In this document: positions 32,791 to 42,323 of the stretch, one piece after another | How positions within the stretch are numbered: position 1 is the stretch's first letter | Layout of the letters: each line of letters begins with the position of its first letter | From: Rhodobacteraceae bacterium DSL-40 | GTDB lineage: Bacteria; Pseudomonadota; Alphaproteobacteria; Rhodobacterales; Rhodobacteraceae | Direction of reading: 5' to 3' | DNA: 64,000 nucleotides | Assembly: GCA_003258405.1 (NCBI GenBank) | Contig: QKPN01000002.1 | Span: 124,001 to 188,000, forward strand | Position numbers and translations under genes: made by a program | The notes under the pieces: model-generated | What the model was told of the DNA's origin: nothing | Database searches by the model: none | Seen by the model: the letters and a program-made list of their open reading frames with translations, nothing else

Positions 32791-34215
32791 TTGATCCTGA
32801 ACCGCATCACGCGAAGCGTCACCCGCGGGATCGAGGAGACGATCGAAGGCATCGGCGAGTCACTCTTCGATCCTGTTGTCCGGATCGGTGTCACCGGCCT
32901 CAGCCGCGCAGGCAAGACCGTCTTCATTACATCGCTTGTTGCCAACCTGCTTGATCGCGGTCGCATGCCGCAGCTTCGCGCAGCAGCGGAAGGGCGCATC
33001 CTTTCGGCGTGGCTGCAGCCACACCCAGATCACACCGTTCCCAGGTTCGCGTTCGAAGATCACATGGCCGCCCTTACGGCGCCAGAGCCTCACTGGCCCG
33101 AAAGCACGCGCTCGATCTCCACACTGCGCCTGTCCCTCCGTCTGCGCCCTTCGGGGCTCCTCACCAGTCTGGGCGGCCAGCGTACCATCCACCTCGACAT
33201 CATCGACTATCCCGGGGAGTGGCTACTCGATCTGCCGCTCATGAGCCAAAGCTATGCGTCATGGTCTGCGCGCACGCTCGAGATGGCGGGGAGCCCAGGG
33301 CGTTCCGACCATGCAGCGGCCTTTCTCGCCCGCCTCAAGGACTGCGATCCTGCCGCCGCGCTCAATGAAGCAACTGCAACCGGCCTTGCGGAGAGCTTCA
33401 CGGCCTACTTGGCGGCTTCGCGCGCCGCCGGCCTCTCATCTGTAGCTCCCGGACGCTTCCTCATGCCCGGCGATCTCGAAGGCACACCCGCGCTCACCTT
33501 CGCGCCGCTTCCTCAGCCCGCGGCCAAGCGTGGCGGATCGCTCTGGAACACCTTCGAGAAGCGGTTCGAATCCTACAAGCGCGTTGTCGTGGCCCCCTTC
33601 TTCCGTAACCACTTTGCACGCTTTGACCGGCAGGTTGTTCTCATCGATGCCCTTGGCGCCATCAGTGACGGTCCCCGCGCTCTTGAAGATCTGCGTACGG
33701 CGATGGCCGAGATTCTCACCTGCTTCCGGCCCGGCAAGAACTCCTGGCTTGCCCCCATCCTCGGGCGGCGTGTCGACCGCATCCTCTTTGCCGCCACGAA
33801 GGCGGACCATCTGCATCACAGCCAACACGCCCGGCTCGCCGCAATCGCGGAGGCGCTCGTCAAGGATGCCCGCGACCGCGCAAATTTCCGAGGCGCAAAG
33901 ACCGGCGCAATGGCCATCGCCAGCCTCCGCGCAACGGTCGAGCAGACGGTAGAGCATCGGGGGCGCACCGTGGACGTAGTTCGCGGACGCCTTCTCGATA
34001 CCGGTGAAGACGCCGCACTCTTCCCCGGCACATTGCCCGAAAATCCGGCGCATGTTCTTTCTCCGGCTCGTCACGGAGCCGAGGAGTGGCAAGGCACGGC
34101 TTATAATGTGACGCGATTCGCTCCGCCGAAGCTCGATCTGCACCCGGGCGAGGCGCCACCTCACATCCGGCTCGACCGTGCCGCTGAATTTCTCATCGGA
34201 GACCGTCTGGCATGA
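32791..34215 (+). CDS. ycjX: YcjX-like GTPase/ATPase (DUF463)
   Basis: 474 residues. The TTG start at 32791 is supported by GGAGG about 8 bases upstream and fits the family N-terminus. P-loop GLSRAGKTVFITSL (about 34-47), conserved DIIDYPGEWLLDLPLM (about 133) and KADHLHHSQH (about 335) are typical of the DUF463 stress-linked family. It overlaps the next gene by four bases, forming the ycjX-ycjF pair known from sigma-32 or phage-shock related operons. The precise role is unknown. Confidence 0.9.
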   Translation: MILNRITRSVTRGIEETIEGIGESLFDPVVRIGVTGLSRAGKTVFITSLVANLLDRGRMPQLRAAAEGRILSAWLQPHPDHTVPRFAFEDHMAALTAPEPHWPESTRSISTLRLSLRLRPSGLLTSLGGQRTIHLDIIDYPGEWLLDLPLMSQSYASWSARTLEMAGSPGRSDHAAAFLARLKDCDPAAALNEATATGLAESFTAYLAASRAAGLSSVAPGRFLMPGDLEGTPALTFAPLPQPAAKRGGSLWNTFEKRFESYKRVVVAPFFRNHFARFDRQVVLIDALGAISDGPRALEDLRTAMAEILTCFRPGKNSWLAPILGRRVDRILFAATKADHLHHSQHARLAAIAEALVKDARDRANFRGAKTGAMAIASLRATVEQTVEHRGRTVDVVRGRLLDTGEDAALFPGTLPENPAHVLSPARHGAEEWQGTAYNVTRFAPPKLDLHPGEAPPHIRLDRAAEFLIGDRLA

Positions 34216-35243
34216 CCCGCCCCGAGACAGATCCCGTCGGCGAGACCGGCCCCTTCATACTCCGCTCCTCCGACCTCCCAACCCCGGAAGCCTCAAGCCC
34301 CGCGGAAGCCCCACCCCCACCAGACGACGACGTTCCGCCGGAAGGCACCGCAATGCTCAAGGTTACCAGGCTTGCTGGTCGCCGAAGAACTGGGTGGGGA
34401 GCATGGTTCTGGTCTCTGCTTTCCGGCTTCCTGAGCCTGGTCATCTCGGTTGCAGCATATGACTACATCACCGGCCTCATGGACCGCTTTCCTGCCATAG
34501 GCACGGCTGCGCTGGTCATTCTCTGCCTGCTTCTCCTTGTCGTCTTCATTCAGGTTGCACGTGAGATCTGGGCTTTTCGGCGCCTTGCTCGAATCGACAC
34601 CTTCCGCAGAGACGCGGCAAGCGCGCTGAGCTCTGCCGACCATAAGGCAGCAGTCGATCTCTCCAGAAGGCTGGAGGGTTTTTACGCGGGCCGGACCGAT
34701 GTCGCATGGGGAGCTCAGGAGCTTGAAGCCAAGCGTTCCGATCTGCTCGACGCCGATGCCGTCATTGCGCTCACCGAACGCACGCTCTTCGAGCCACTGG
34801 ATCGCGAAACGCGCCGCGAAATCGAGGCCGCCGCGCGCACCGTTGCCGGCGTCACTGCGCTCGTTCCCCTCGCGTTTGCGGATGTACTCTCCGCTCTCTC
34901 GATGAACGTGCGCATGATTCGCCGAATTGCCGAAATCTACGGCGCCCATGCCGGACTCTTCGGGTCATGGCGTCTGCTCCGGGCGGTTGCCACTCACCTG
35001 CTTGCGACCGGCGCTGTCGCAGTCGGTGATGATCTGATCTCCTCGGTCGCAGGCGGCAGCGCGCTTACCCGAATATCGCGGCGCTTCGGCGAGGGCATGA
35101 TCAACGGAGCCCTGACCGCGCGGGTCGGCATAGCGGCAATGGAGGTCTGCAGGCCGCTGCCATTCTCGTCTCTGAGAAGACCTTCAGTCACCAACATTGT
35201 CAGACGCTCACTCACCGGCCTCTTTCCGGAAAGGGCCAGCTGA
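34212..35243 (+). CDS. ycjF: YcjF/TIGR01620 family membrane protein (DUF697)
   Basis: 343 residues: a proline/acid-rich cytoplasmic N-terminus (1-60), two membrane helices (about 68-88 and 96-116), a helical linker and the DUF697 domain (about 215-340). It begins within ycjX (ATGA overlap). It is the regular partner of YcjX; a membrane-stress role is inferred from the family. Confidence 0.88.
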   Translation: MTRPETDPVGETGPFILRSSDLPTPEASSPAEAPPPPDDDVPPEGTAMLKVTRLAGRRRTGWGAWFWSLLSGFLSLVISVAAYDYITGLMDRFPAIGTAALVILCLLLLVVFIQVAREIWAFRRLARIDTFRRDAASALSSADHKAAVDLSRRLEGFYAGRTDVAWGAQELEAKRSDLLDADAVIALTERTLFEPLDRETRREIEAAARTVAGVTALVPLAFADVLSALSMNVRMIRRIAEIYGAHAGLFGSWRLLRAVATHLLATGAVAVGDDLISSVAGGSALTRISRRFGEGMINGALTARVGIAAMEVCRPLPFSSLRRPSVTNIVRRSLTGLFPERAS

Positions 35244-35273
35244 TCTGCCGTCGAAAGCCGCGATGGAGCACAA

Positions 35274-36041
35274 ATGATCCCGAGATTTCTTGAAGCAGCA
35301 GACGGTCGCCGCATCGCATATCATCACACGGAAGGATCCGGGCCTACTGTCGTATTCCTGGGCGGATTCCGGTCGGACATGAGCGGTACGAAAGCTCTCT
35401 TCCTGGAAGACTGGGCGCGGAAGAAAAGCATTGGCTTCCTGCGCTTCGACTACACTGGCCATGGTGCATCGTCGGGCAAGTTTGAGGAGGGCTCAATCGG
35501 AGACTGGGCACGTGATGCTGAGGAAACGATTAACCAGCTCACCTCCGGTTCCCGGATTCTTGTGGGATCCAGTATGGGCGGATGGATCAGTCTGCTTGTG
35601 GCATCTCGTCTAGGCACGAGCATCGCCGCAATTGTCGGAATCGCTGCAGCACCGGATTTCACGGAAGACGCCATGGTGGCGAACTTCACGAACCAGCAGC
35701 GCGTGGACCTGGAAGCGCTGGGTCATGTCGACGTCCCGTCCGACTACTCCGACGAACCATACCGCATCACCCGGCGGCTGATCGAAGATGGACGAAACAA
35801 CCTGGTTTTGCGCACGCCCCTTCAGTTGCCCTTCCCGGTGCGCCTGTTGCACGGCTCGGAAGACCACGATGTGCCGCTGTCCGTCGCTCTCCGCCTTCTG
35901 GACCACGCGACCGGACCGGACCTCCGCCTGACGATTGTCAAAGGCGCGGACCACCGGTTCAGCGAGCCTGAAAACCTCGCGCTTCTTGCCGATACATTGG
36001 AGTCGCTTCTGACCGACTGCCCACTTGGCAATCAAGGCTGA
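35274..36041 (+). CDS. Alpha/beta hydrolase (ABHD10-like serine esterase)
   Basis: 255 residues. Nucleophile elbow GSSMGGW (Ser about 103), acid in HGSEDHDVP (Asp about 202) and His in KGADHRFSEPENL (about 229) form a full triad. The oxyanion region FLGGFRSDMSGTK resembles ABHD10-type thioesterases. The start is 30 bases after ycjF on the same strand, so it may share the transcript. The substrate is not known. Confidence 0.82.
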   Translation: MIPRFLEAADGRRIAYHHTEGSGPTVVFLGGFRSDMSGTKALFLEDWARKKSIGFLRFDYTGHGASSGKFEEGSIGDWARDAEETINQLTSGSRILVGSSMGGWISLLVASRLGTSIAAIVGIAAAPDFTEDAMVANFTNQQRVDLEALGHVDVPSDYSDEPYRITRRLIEDGRNNLVLRTPLQLPFPVRLLHGSEDHDVPLSVALRLLDHATGPDLRLTIVKGADHRFSEPENLALLADTLESLLTDCPLGNQG

Positions 36042-36437
36042 AGCGACCCGATTGCGCGGGCCAAGGACAGAGGTCTGCAGGTCAGAACAAGAAATGAAAA
36101 ACTCGCATAGCGACCGCATGCGTCTGGAGAGTGGCCGACCGCACCACGCAGCCAGCCCGCGCGTTTCCGCTTCCGGGAGGTCATAAGCTTTCGCCGCCCC
36201 CCGGACTTTAGCCACCTAGCTGCATCAGGTAGTGCCCTTTCTCGACGCTACCTGATGCGAACCGAATACGATCGGGGAACTGAGCGCCCGGATTGCGGCC
36301 GCCCTGCGCGATGCCGGATCGGCAATGCGATAGTAGCTTTGCCGATCCTGTCTTCACTGGATATGTTCTGGGAACTTTGTTGTTCAGCCGACGAGGCCGG
36401 AGTAACAACTATCAACGTCTTGCTTGACTCGCGTTGA
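36042..36437. other. 396-base gap without a convincing gene
   Basis: Short frames on both strands have no ribosome site or family look. The only clear structure is the 11-bp inverted repeat at 36222-36258. It separates the convergent hydrolase (plus) and DUF465 (minus) genes, so it holds their 3' ends. Confidence 0.5.
36222..36258. repeat. 11-bp perfect inverted repeat
   Basis: GCATCAGGTAG (36222-36232) and CTACCTGATGC (36248-36258), loop 15 bases. Placed between convergent genes, it could be a T-poor bidirectional terminator, but the stem is less GC-rich than other terminators here. Confidence 0.6.
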
Positions 36438-36608
36438 TCAGACCTGCGCCGCGAGGCGTTCGATCTCTTCCTTCAGATGAAGCTTCTGGAGCTTGAGTTG
36501 CTTGATATCCAGGTCATTGGATGCCGGTTGCCGCTGCTCGGCTTCAATATGATCCGAAAGCGCCTGATGCTTCTTACGCAGCTCAGACAGATGGGAACTC
36601 ACGCTCAT
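36438..36608 (-). CDS. YdcH/DUF465 family small helical protein
   Basis: 56 residues from ATG 36608, fixed by GGAGGAAAAC directly upstream. One helical hairpin (SSHLSELRKKHQALSDHIE, then KQLKLQKLHLKEEIERL) as in DUF465. Common in alphaproteobacteria; the function is unknown. Confidence 0.85.
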   Translation of the reverse strand: MSVSSHLSELRKKHQALSDHIEAEQRQPASNDLDIKQLKLQKLHLKEEIERLAAQV

Positions 36609-36667
36609 GTTTTCCTCCATGCTGGTTAGGAACAACGCATGGAGTAAAACATGTTTTCATATATCTG

Positions 36668-37549
36668 TCACGCAGCGCGAAGCCGAGAATTCTCGATAAA
36701 GGCGAGTTGGAGCCGATCCGGGTTCACAAGTGTGAGAATGCCGCCGCCCGCGATCGCAATAAGCCCGAAAAAGCTCATGAGACCAATCGATTCGTCGAAC
36801 CAGAAGAAGCCGACGACCATCGCGGTCAGGAGATTGAAATAGAGGAAAGGGGCAAGCACCGTCGCCTCGGCCCTTTGATATGCCGCGACCGTAAGAAAGT
36901 GACAGATGGCGGAGACACCACCAAGCGCAAGCGCTCCCAAGAACAGCGACGGTGAAAGGACTGGCAACCCTCCAGCAAAGGCGAAGGGCGCAATCAGACC
37001 GGCCCCAAGGAGAGACTGTACTGCAAGCGTCGAAAGTGCGTCCGTTTGCTGGGTCGCGCCACGCGTGGCCGCCAGATACGTCCCGAGCAACGCCCCACCA
37101 ACCAGTGAAAAAATCGCGCCAAGCTCGATGCCGGCTTCAGGGCGCAGAAGCAGAGCCGCCCCCACAAAGCTAACGGCAGACCCGGCGAGACGCGTTGGCG
37201 TCGGCTCTTCCTTCCAGATTGCGATGCCAAGCAACCCGGAGACAATCGGCGCAATGAGAAACCCCCCGACGGCCTTTGCCATCGGCACCATGCCAAGGGC
37301 GGCAATGAGCGAGACCATTGCGCCCATGATGAGCCCCGTTCGGACGAGCTGCCCGACGCGGTCGCCCCGAGGCACGACGATCTTTCGACCTGTGCCTTTG
37401 GCGATTGCCGTCGCGATGAGACCTGCAGTCATATAACGGAGAAACGCGATCATCATCGGGGTGTGATCTGCAGCAAGCGTCTTGGCAACGCCATCGACGG
37501 CCGGGGTCAAAAGCATTGCAAGAATCAGAAAACAAACACCCGTTTGCAT
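36668..37549 (-). CDS. EamA/DMT-family permease
   Basis: 293 residues from ATG 37549 (MQTGVCFLI). Ten membrane helices in two EamA repeats (about 1-140 and 150-290). Members export amino acids, nucleobases or other metabolites; the substrate is not deducible. It is monocistronic; an AT-rich stretch upstream (37590-37640) probably holds its promoter. Confidence 0.85.
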   Translation of the reverse strand: MQTGVCFLILAMLLTPAVDGVAKTLAADHTPMMIAFLRYMTAGLIATAIAKGTGRKIVVPRGDRVGQLVRTGLIMGAMVSLIAALGMVPMAKAVGGFLIAPIVSGLLGIAIWKEEPTPTRLAGSAVSFVGAALLLRPEAGIELGAIFSLVGGALLGTYLAATRGATQQTDALSTLAVQSLLGAGLIAPFAFAGGLPVLSPSLFLGALALGGVSAICHFLTVAAYQRAEATVLAPFLYFNLLTAMVVGFFWFDESIGLMSFFGLIAIAGGGILTLVNPDRLQLAFIENSRLRAA

Positions 37550-37627
37550 CGCACACACCCCACTACAATTGGCGGAACGACACTGCACCACTCGCCAATA
37601 GGTATAAAGTGATGAATTTATACCACT

Positions 37628-38401
37628 TTAACGAGAGTTTAGCAATAGCCCGGACAACTCTCGTAAAACTTTCACCACATCTTCCGTATAGTCGTCCCCG
37701 TCCCGGATGTGTGACTTTCCTTCATGAATAGTTAATGGATTATAAAGGCTTAGGGGTGCCCTCCGCGTCTTCCGCGCACGCACCAGAACACGATTTGCCG
37801 GCCTTCCCACCCGCGGAACGAGTGGTAAAATCTCGATCGCTCCAGCCGGGCCATTCAACGCCGCAAGTATTTCTGCAAGTCGCTCAGCCCTATGCACAAT
37901 AACAATCGCCCCACCCTGCCGCAAACGGCGCATCCCTGCGGAAATCCAGGCATCAAGCCCTGTCGCTTCAGCCTCGCGATGAGCCCTGTCCCGTCCCGGG
38001 TCCTGCGCGCCGGTAGCAGCCCCGGCAGCGTAGAACGGCGGATTCATGATGACGTGATCGAAAGCGATCTCCCTGAGCGCTCGGGGCGGGGCGAGAAGAT
38101 CTCCGTCATGGATAACAGCCGGTATTCCGTTCACCTCGGCATTTCTCCGCGCGAGCTCCGCGTAAGCCGGCTGCAGCTCGAGCCCATGCAGGACCACGCC
38201 AGGAACCCGCCGCGCCACACAGAGGCCGGCTGTCCCCACCCCGCACCCCAGATCGAGTAAGGTTTCCCCCGCCCGTGCCTGCGTAAATGCCGCGAGGAAC
38301 ACCGGATCAGTGGCAGCCCGATATCCGGACTTTGGCTGCAGGATTTGCAGCCTTCCCCCCAGAAAACCGTCGCAGCTCAGCTCATCTGGCTCGAAGCTCA
38401 T
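37628..38401 (-). CDS. tRNA1(Val) adenine-37 N6-methyltransferase-like protein
   Basis: 257 residues, class I SAM methyltransferase. SAM site LLDLGCGVGTAGLCVARR (about 47), acidic GLELQP, and target motif IMNPPFYAAG (about 119) typical of N6-adenine enzymes of the TrmN6/YfiC group. N-terminal LSCDGFLGGRLQILQPKSGYRAATDPVFLA is the family opening. Start overlaps the DUF2007 stop by four bases. Confidence 0.85.
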   Translation of the reverse strand: MSFEPDELSCDGFLGGRLQILQPKSGYRAATDPVFLAAFTQARAGETLLDLGCGVGTAGLCVARRVPGVVLHGLELQPAYAELARRNAEVNGIPAVIHDGDLLAPPRALREIAFDHVIMNPPFYAAGAATGAQDPGRDRAHREAEATGLDAWISAGMRRLRQGGAIVIVHRAERLAEILAALNGPAGAIEILPLVPRVGRPANRVLVRARKTRRAPLSLYNPLTIHEGKSHIRDGDDYTEDVVKVLRELSGLLLNSR

Positions 38402-38619
38402 TCCTCTACCAGATCCTCGACCTCATTATCTCGCAAGATCGCGCGGGCGCGGAAAGCATCCTTGTCCCGTACCGAGAGCCGTCTGGGAAACAGCCCGATC
38501 CCGCCTTCCAGCACGCTCATATGGACGTCCATTACAAAGCAGTCTATACCCTCGGCGCGCAGTAGCGCGGAGCCGAAAGCAATGATGGTGGGGTCAGTGG
38601 TCCGGAGTATTTCTTTCAT
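38398..38619 (-). CDS. DUF2007 small protein
   Basis: 73 residues from ATG 38619. Matches the DUF2007 pattern (MKEILRTTDPTIIAFGSALLRAEGI, then MSVLEGGIGLFPRRLSV), a small alpha/beta domain thought to bind ligands or proteins. Coupled to the methyltransferase gene by ATGA and divergent from the prenyltransferase gene with only 48 bases between. Confidence 0.82.
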   Translation of the reverse strand: MKEILRTTDPTIIAFGSALLRAEGIDCFVMDVHMSVLEGGIGLFPRRLSVRDKDAFRARAILRDNEVEDLVEE

Positions 38620-38667
38620 CTCCCGGAACGTAGGCTCACCCCTCCCCAAGGTCGAGAGCCAAGACGC

Positions 38668-39669
38668 ATGAATACGCCGGAGCGCATCGAGACGCCGATC
38701 GAGCGGCTGCAGGCCGCGCTCGCGAGCGACATGACCGAGGTCAATGCCCTCATTCGCAGGCGCATGGCGAGCGAGCATGCCCCCCGGATCCCGGAAGTGA
38801 CGGCTCACTTGGTCGAAGCTGGCGGCAAACGTATCCGGCCGCTTCTGACACTCGCCGCCGCACGGCATTGCAATTATGCGGGCCAGGATCATGTAAAACT
38901 CGCAGCGGCCGTCGAATTCATCCACACTGCCACCTTGCTCCATGATGACGTTGTCGATGAGAGCACAAAGCGCCGCGGCCGCCCGACGGCAAACCTGCTC
39001 TGGGACAACAAGTCGAGCGTGCTGGTCGGCGATTATCTCTTCGCGCGCTCCTTCAAACTCATGGTCGAGACGGGTTCGATCCGCGTGCTCGATATTCTCT
39101 CGAACGCATCGGCCGTAATTGCGGAAGGTGAGGTCCTGCAGCTCACGGCAGCCGCAAATCTGGAAACGACCGAAGAAATCTATCTCCAGGTCGTACGAGG
39201 CAAAACCGCTGCGCTCTTCTCCGCGGCGACGGAGGCGGGCGCCGTGGTCGCCGGAGCCCCGGAAGAGCACGTCCGCGCATTCTTCGCCTATGGGGATGCC
39301 CTCGGCGTAAGCTTCCAGATCACGGACGATCTCCTCGATTATGGCGGCGTCTCGGCAAGGCTCGGCAAGAATACCGGCGACGATTTTCGCGAGCGCAAGA
39401 TGTCACTGCCTGTCATCAAGGCACTCGCTGCGGCAGACGCCAGGGAGCGCACCTTCTGGGAACGCGTCATCGCGCGCAACGATCAGCGTGACGGAGATCT
39501 TGAAGAAGCGATCGCCCTTATGACAAGGCATGGCGCACTCGATCAGACTCGAGCCGCCGCGCTCGATCACGCGGCTCGCGCCCGTGAGGCTCTGCGCGAT
39601 CTGCCATCAGGCACATTTCGTGACATGCTCGACGCACTCGCCGATTTTGTCGTCGAGAGAATCGTCTGA
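38668..39669 (+). CDS. Polyprenyl diphosphate synthase (quinone side chain)
   Basis: 333 residues. First aspartate-rich motif LLHDDVVDES (about 91) and second motif ITDDLLDYGG (about 218) are intact; the small residues before the first motif fit a long-chain product. In Rhodobacterales the ubiquinone tail is usually C50, so decaprenyl diphosphate synthase (DdsA/IspB type) is likely. It faces ispE, another isoprenoid gene, on the opposite strand. Confidence 0.93.
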   Translation: MNTPERIETPIERLQAALASDMTEVNALIRRRMASEHAPRIPEVTAHLVEAGGKRIRPLLTLAAARHCNYAGQDHVKLAAAVEFIHTATLLHDDVVDESTKRRGRPTANLLWDNKSSVLVGDYLFARSFKLMVETGSIRVLDILSNASAVIAEGEVLQLTAAANLETTEEIYLQVVRGKTAALFSAATEAGAVVAGAPEEHVRAFFAYGDALGVSFQITDDLLDYGGVSARLGKNTGDDFRERKMSLPVIKALAAADARERTFWERVIARNDQRDGDLEEAIALMTRHGALDQTRAAALDHAARAREALRDLPSGTFRDMLDALADFVVERIV

Positions 39670-39677
39670 CTCGGTCG

Positions 39678-40508
39678 TTAGACGACCGCTGTCGCAGCCA
39701 CCCACCAGGCCGGAGCTGCATGGCGAATGGAGGTCGCTGCCGCCTCTGCATCGGCCGCGCTGCAAAAGACACCAAAGCAGGTGGCCCCGGAGCCAGACAT
39801 CCGTGCAATCCTGCAGCCAAACTGGCTTCTCAGAGTGTTCAGTACAACTTCAATTACCGGCTGAGTTCGGCGCGCAGGCGCCTCGAGATCGTTGCGTGCC
39901 CTAGCAAGATACTCCAAGAACCCATCGATTTTTTCGATCCCGGCCAGCGGATCGAGCGGAGGATTGTCCCTCGATAAGAGCCCTCCGAAAACCGTTCCGG
40001 TCGGGACCGGAACACCCGGATTAACCAGCACGAGCCAGAACTCCGGCAACTCCACCGGCTCGATCCTTTCACCGATCCCGGACATCCGGCAGGAGCGCGA
40101 TAGGAGACACACCGGAACATCCGCCCCCAGGGCCAGAACCGCATCATCCTCCGGCAAGGAGCGGCCAGTAATGCGCGAAAGCAGCCGCAAGGTGGCTGCG
40201 GCATCGGCCGATCCACCACCGATGCCGCTCGCAATCGGCAGGTTCTTGATGAGCCTGAGCTCCGCTTCTGCACGAGCAAGATGCGCAGCACGGAGCACGA
40301 GATTGTCCTCGTCGATCGAAAGCCCCTTCGCAAACGGGCCCTCAAGAGCCAGGGACAATGCGGCCGAAGGCCGCGCAGCAATCGTATCACCGACTTGCGC
40401 GAAGACGACCAGACTATCGAGCAAATGATAGCCATCCGCCCGCCGGCCCGTGACATGAAGCGCGAGGTTGACCTTTGCCGGTGCAAATTCCGTCTGCCAG
40501 TTCGTCAT
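39678..40508 (-). CDS. ispE: 4-diphosphocytidyl-2-C-methyl-D-erythritol kinase (IspE)
   Basis: 276 residues from ATG 40508 (MTNWQTEFAPAKVNL). GHMP kinase motifs: FAPAKVNLALHV, PIASGIGGGSADAAATL (about 90) and MSGSGATCFG (about 243). Fourth step of the MEP isoprenoid pathway. A GTG at 40520 is a less likely start. It follows the TPR gene by 23 bases on the same strand. Confidence 0.93.
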   Translation of the reverse strand: MTNWQTEFAPAKVNLALHVTGRRADGYHLLDSLVVFAQVGDTIAARPSAALSLALEGPFAKGLSIDEDNLVLRAAHLARAEAELRLIKNLPIASGIGGGSADAAATLRLLSRITGRSLPEDDAVLALGADVPVCLLSRSCRMSGIGERIEPVELPEFWLVLVNPGVPVPTGTVFGGLLSRDNPPLDPLAGIEKIDGFLEYLARARNDLEAPARRTQPVIEVVLNTLRSQFGCRIARMSGSGATCFGVFCSAADAEAAATSIRHAAPAWWVAATAVV

Positions 40509-40531
40509 CTTTCGGCACACCAGCCAGAAAT

Positions 40532-42232
40532 TCAGCCGTCAGTTTTCTCGTCCGGCTCAGCAAGCACACGATCAAGCCCGACATCGAGCTTGCGGCGAAC
40601 CCGATCCATATCGAGATCTTCGCCGGGGCCGAAGGATAGAGCCCGGCGCCACTGGAACTCGGCTTCCCGTTTGCGCCCGACCGACCAGAGCACATCGCCA
40701 AGATGGTCGTTGATGACAGGATCATCGGGAGTGAGTTCCACCGCACGCAGCATATGCGGAACGGCCTCTTGATACCGCCCAAGCCGGTACAGAACCCAGC
40801 CGAGCGAATCGGTGATGTAGCCATCGTCCGGCCGGCCATCGACCGCCTTCTCGATCATCGCAAGCGCAGCGTCGAGATCCTCGCCCTTCTCCACCATGGA
40901 ATAGCCGAGATAATTCAGAACGAGCGGCTGATCCGGCTCGAGCGCAAGTGCCTCGCGGAAATCGAGCTCCGATTTCGACCACTCCCCTGCTCGCTCATAG
41001 GCAATGCCCCGGGAATAGAAGAGCACCCAATGTGGCGGCTGCGGATCGGGTACGAGTTCAATCGCCCGGCTATAGGCCTCGGCCGCCTCCTGATATCTTT
41101 CTGCTCCGCGCAGCGCATCGCCGAGAGCGGACCAGACTTCTATATCATCGGCCCGGCTCTCCGAGAGCGTCATCAGGATCTCGATGCCCCCGGCTTCATC
41201 ACCGGAAGCTCCAACAACCGCGGCTCGGCGAATGCCAGCGGTCACATACCAGGGCGACGTGTCGGGAACAGTATCAAGCGCAGCTTCCGCAAGTTTGTAC
41301 TGGCCCTCGGATTCGAGAAGCTCCGCCGAAAGCAGATTGGCTTCAACAAGGCCAGGGCTCACATGGGCCGCAAGCCGGGCGTGAAGGAGGGAGAGCCTCT
41401 CGGAATCACCGCTGTCGAGCGCATCCGCAAGGGTGAGAAAGGCTTCGGCGGCGCCATCACGCGCCGACCGGACTTGGGTGAAGGCAACCTCCTCGCCCGC
41501 GGCAAGCCTGTCGCGCAATTGCGAGATCGCAGCGTCAGGAAATCCGCTCGACAACACCTCGTCCAGAATGTCGATTGCCTCGGCTTCGCGGCCGATCTGG
41601 GCAAGAATCTGTGCGTGTGCGATCAGGGCATTACGATCGAGGTGAAGTGGCCCCTGATCGCCGCCGGCGAGGATGGCTTCCGCCGACACGAAATCACCGG
41701 CAAACGCAAGGGCCAGCGCCTTGTGATACTGTCCATAGGCCGCGAGCGCTTCATTGCCACCCATCGCATCGAACCGCTTCTGAGCAGCCGCGAAATCCTG
41801 CAGCCCCACGGCAACCCAGGCAGACACGAGTCCACCCAGCAGCGGATTGATCTGTGCCGCATGCGTCTGAAGGATCACTTGAGCGCCAACGAAATCTTCA
41901 GCGGCCAGCGCATCAGCAAGCAGTACCAGAGCTGCCAGCTGATTATCGGGAGTGACCTTTATGAGCTTTTCCGCCAGCGCCCCGGCGGCCGCGGCGTCGC
42001 CCTGCGCCGTCTCCATCACCACAGCATTCTGCATCAGTGCCGCATTCTCCGGATCGAGGAGAAGCGCCTGAATGTAGTATTCCGCGGCAACCGAATAGTC
42101 GTCGCGGAAATCTGCCTGCATCGCCGCAAGATAGGCTCCGGAGAGCGTCACTGCCCCCCCACTCCCCGCAGCCAGGCTCAACACAACCGTAGCAAGGATG
42201 GTTCGGGTCAGACGAGCCAAGGTATTCGGCAA
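40532..42232 (-). CDS. Exported tetratricopeptide-repeat protein
   Basis: 566 residues with TTG start at 42232, preferred because GGAGA lies about 8 bases upstream; TTG 42256 is an alternative and no ATG is available. A signal sequence (ARLTRTILATVVLSLAAGSGG) is followed by some ten TPR-like repeats, e.g. YSVAAEYYIQALLLDPENA, YQEAAEAYSRAIELVPD, YQEAVPHMLRAVELTPDD. Such proteins act as periplasmic scaffolds, often in outer-membrane or cell-wall assembly; no specific partner is seen. Confidence 0.87.
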   Translation of the reverse strand: MPNTLARLTRTILATVVLSLAAGSGGAVTLSGAYLAAMQADFRDDYSVAAEYYIQALLLDPENAALMQNAVVMETAQGDAAAAGALAEKLIKVTPDNQLAALVLLADALAAEDFVGAQVILQTHAAQINPLLGGLVSAWVAVGLQDFAAAQKRFDAMGGNEALAAYGQYHKALALAFAGDFVSAEAILAGGDQGPLHLDRNALIAHAQILAQIGREAEAIDILDEVLSSGFPDAAISQLRDRLAAGEEVAFTQVRSARDGAAEAFLTLADALDSGDSERLSLLHARLAAHVSPGLVEANLLSAELLESEGQYKLAEAALDTVPDTSPWYVTAGIRRAAVVGASGDEAGGIEILMTLSESRADDIEVWSALGDALRGAERYQEAAEAYSRAIELVPDPQPPHWVLFYSRGIAYERAGEWSKSELDFREALALEPDQPLVLNYLGYSMVEKGEDLDAALAMIEKAVDGRPDDGYITDSLGWVLYRLGRYQEAVPHMLRAVELTPDDPVINDHLGDVLWSVGRKREAEFQWRRALSFGPGEDLDMDRVRRKLDVGLDRVLAEPDEKTDG

Positions 42233-42323
42233 GGGACGATCTCCGGATTGCGACAAGGCTCGACCCTAGTCTGGCTCTAAAACGGTTGCAATCGGACGAT
42301 TCTCGCTTGGCAACCTGCCGCCA

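Noticed and set aside
33545-33580. tRNA-like GGTTCGAATCC
   Set aside because: It lies in frame inside ycjX and has no acceptor stem or anticodon arm around it.
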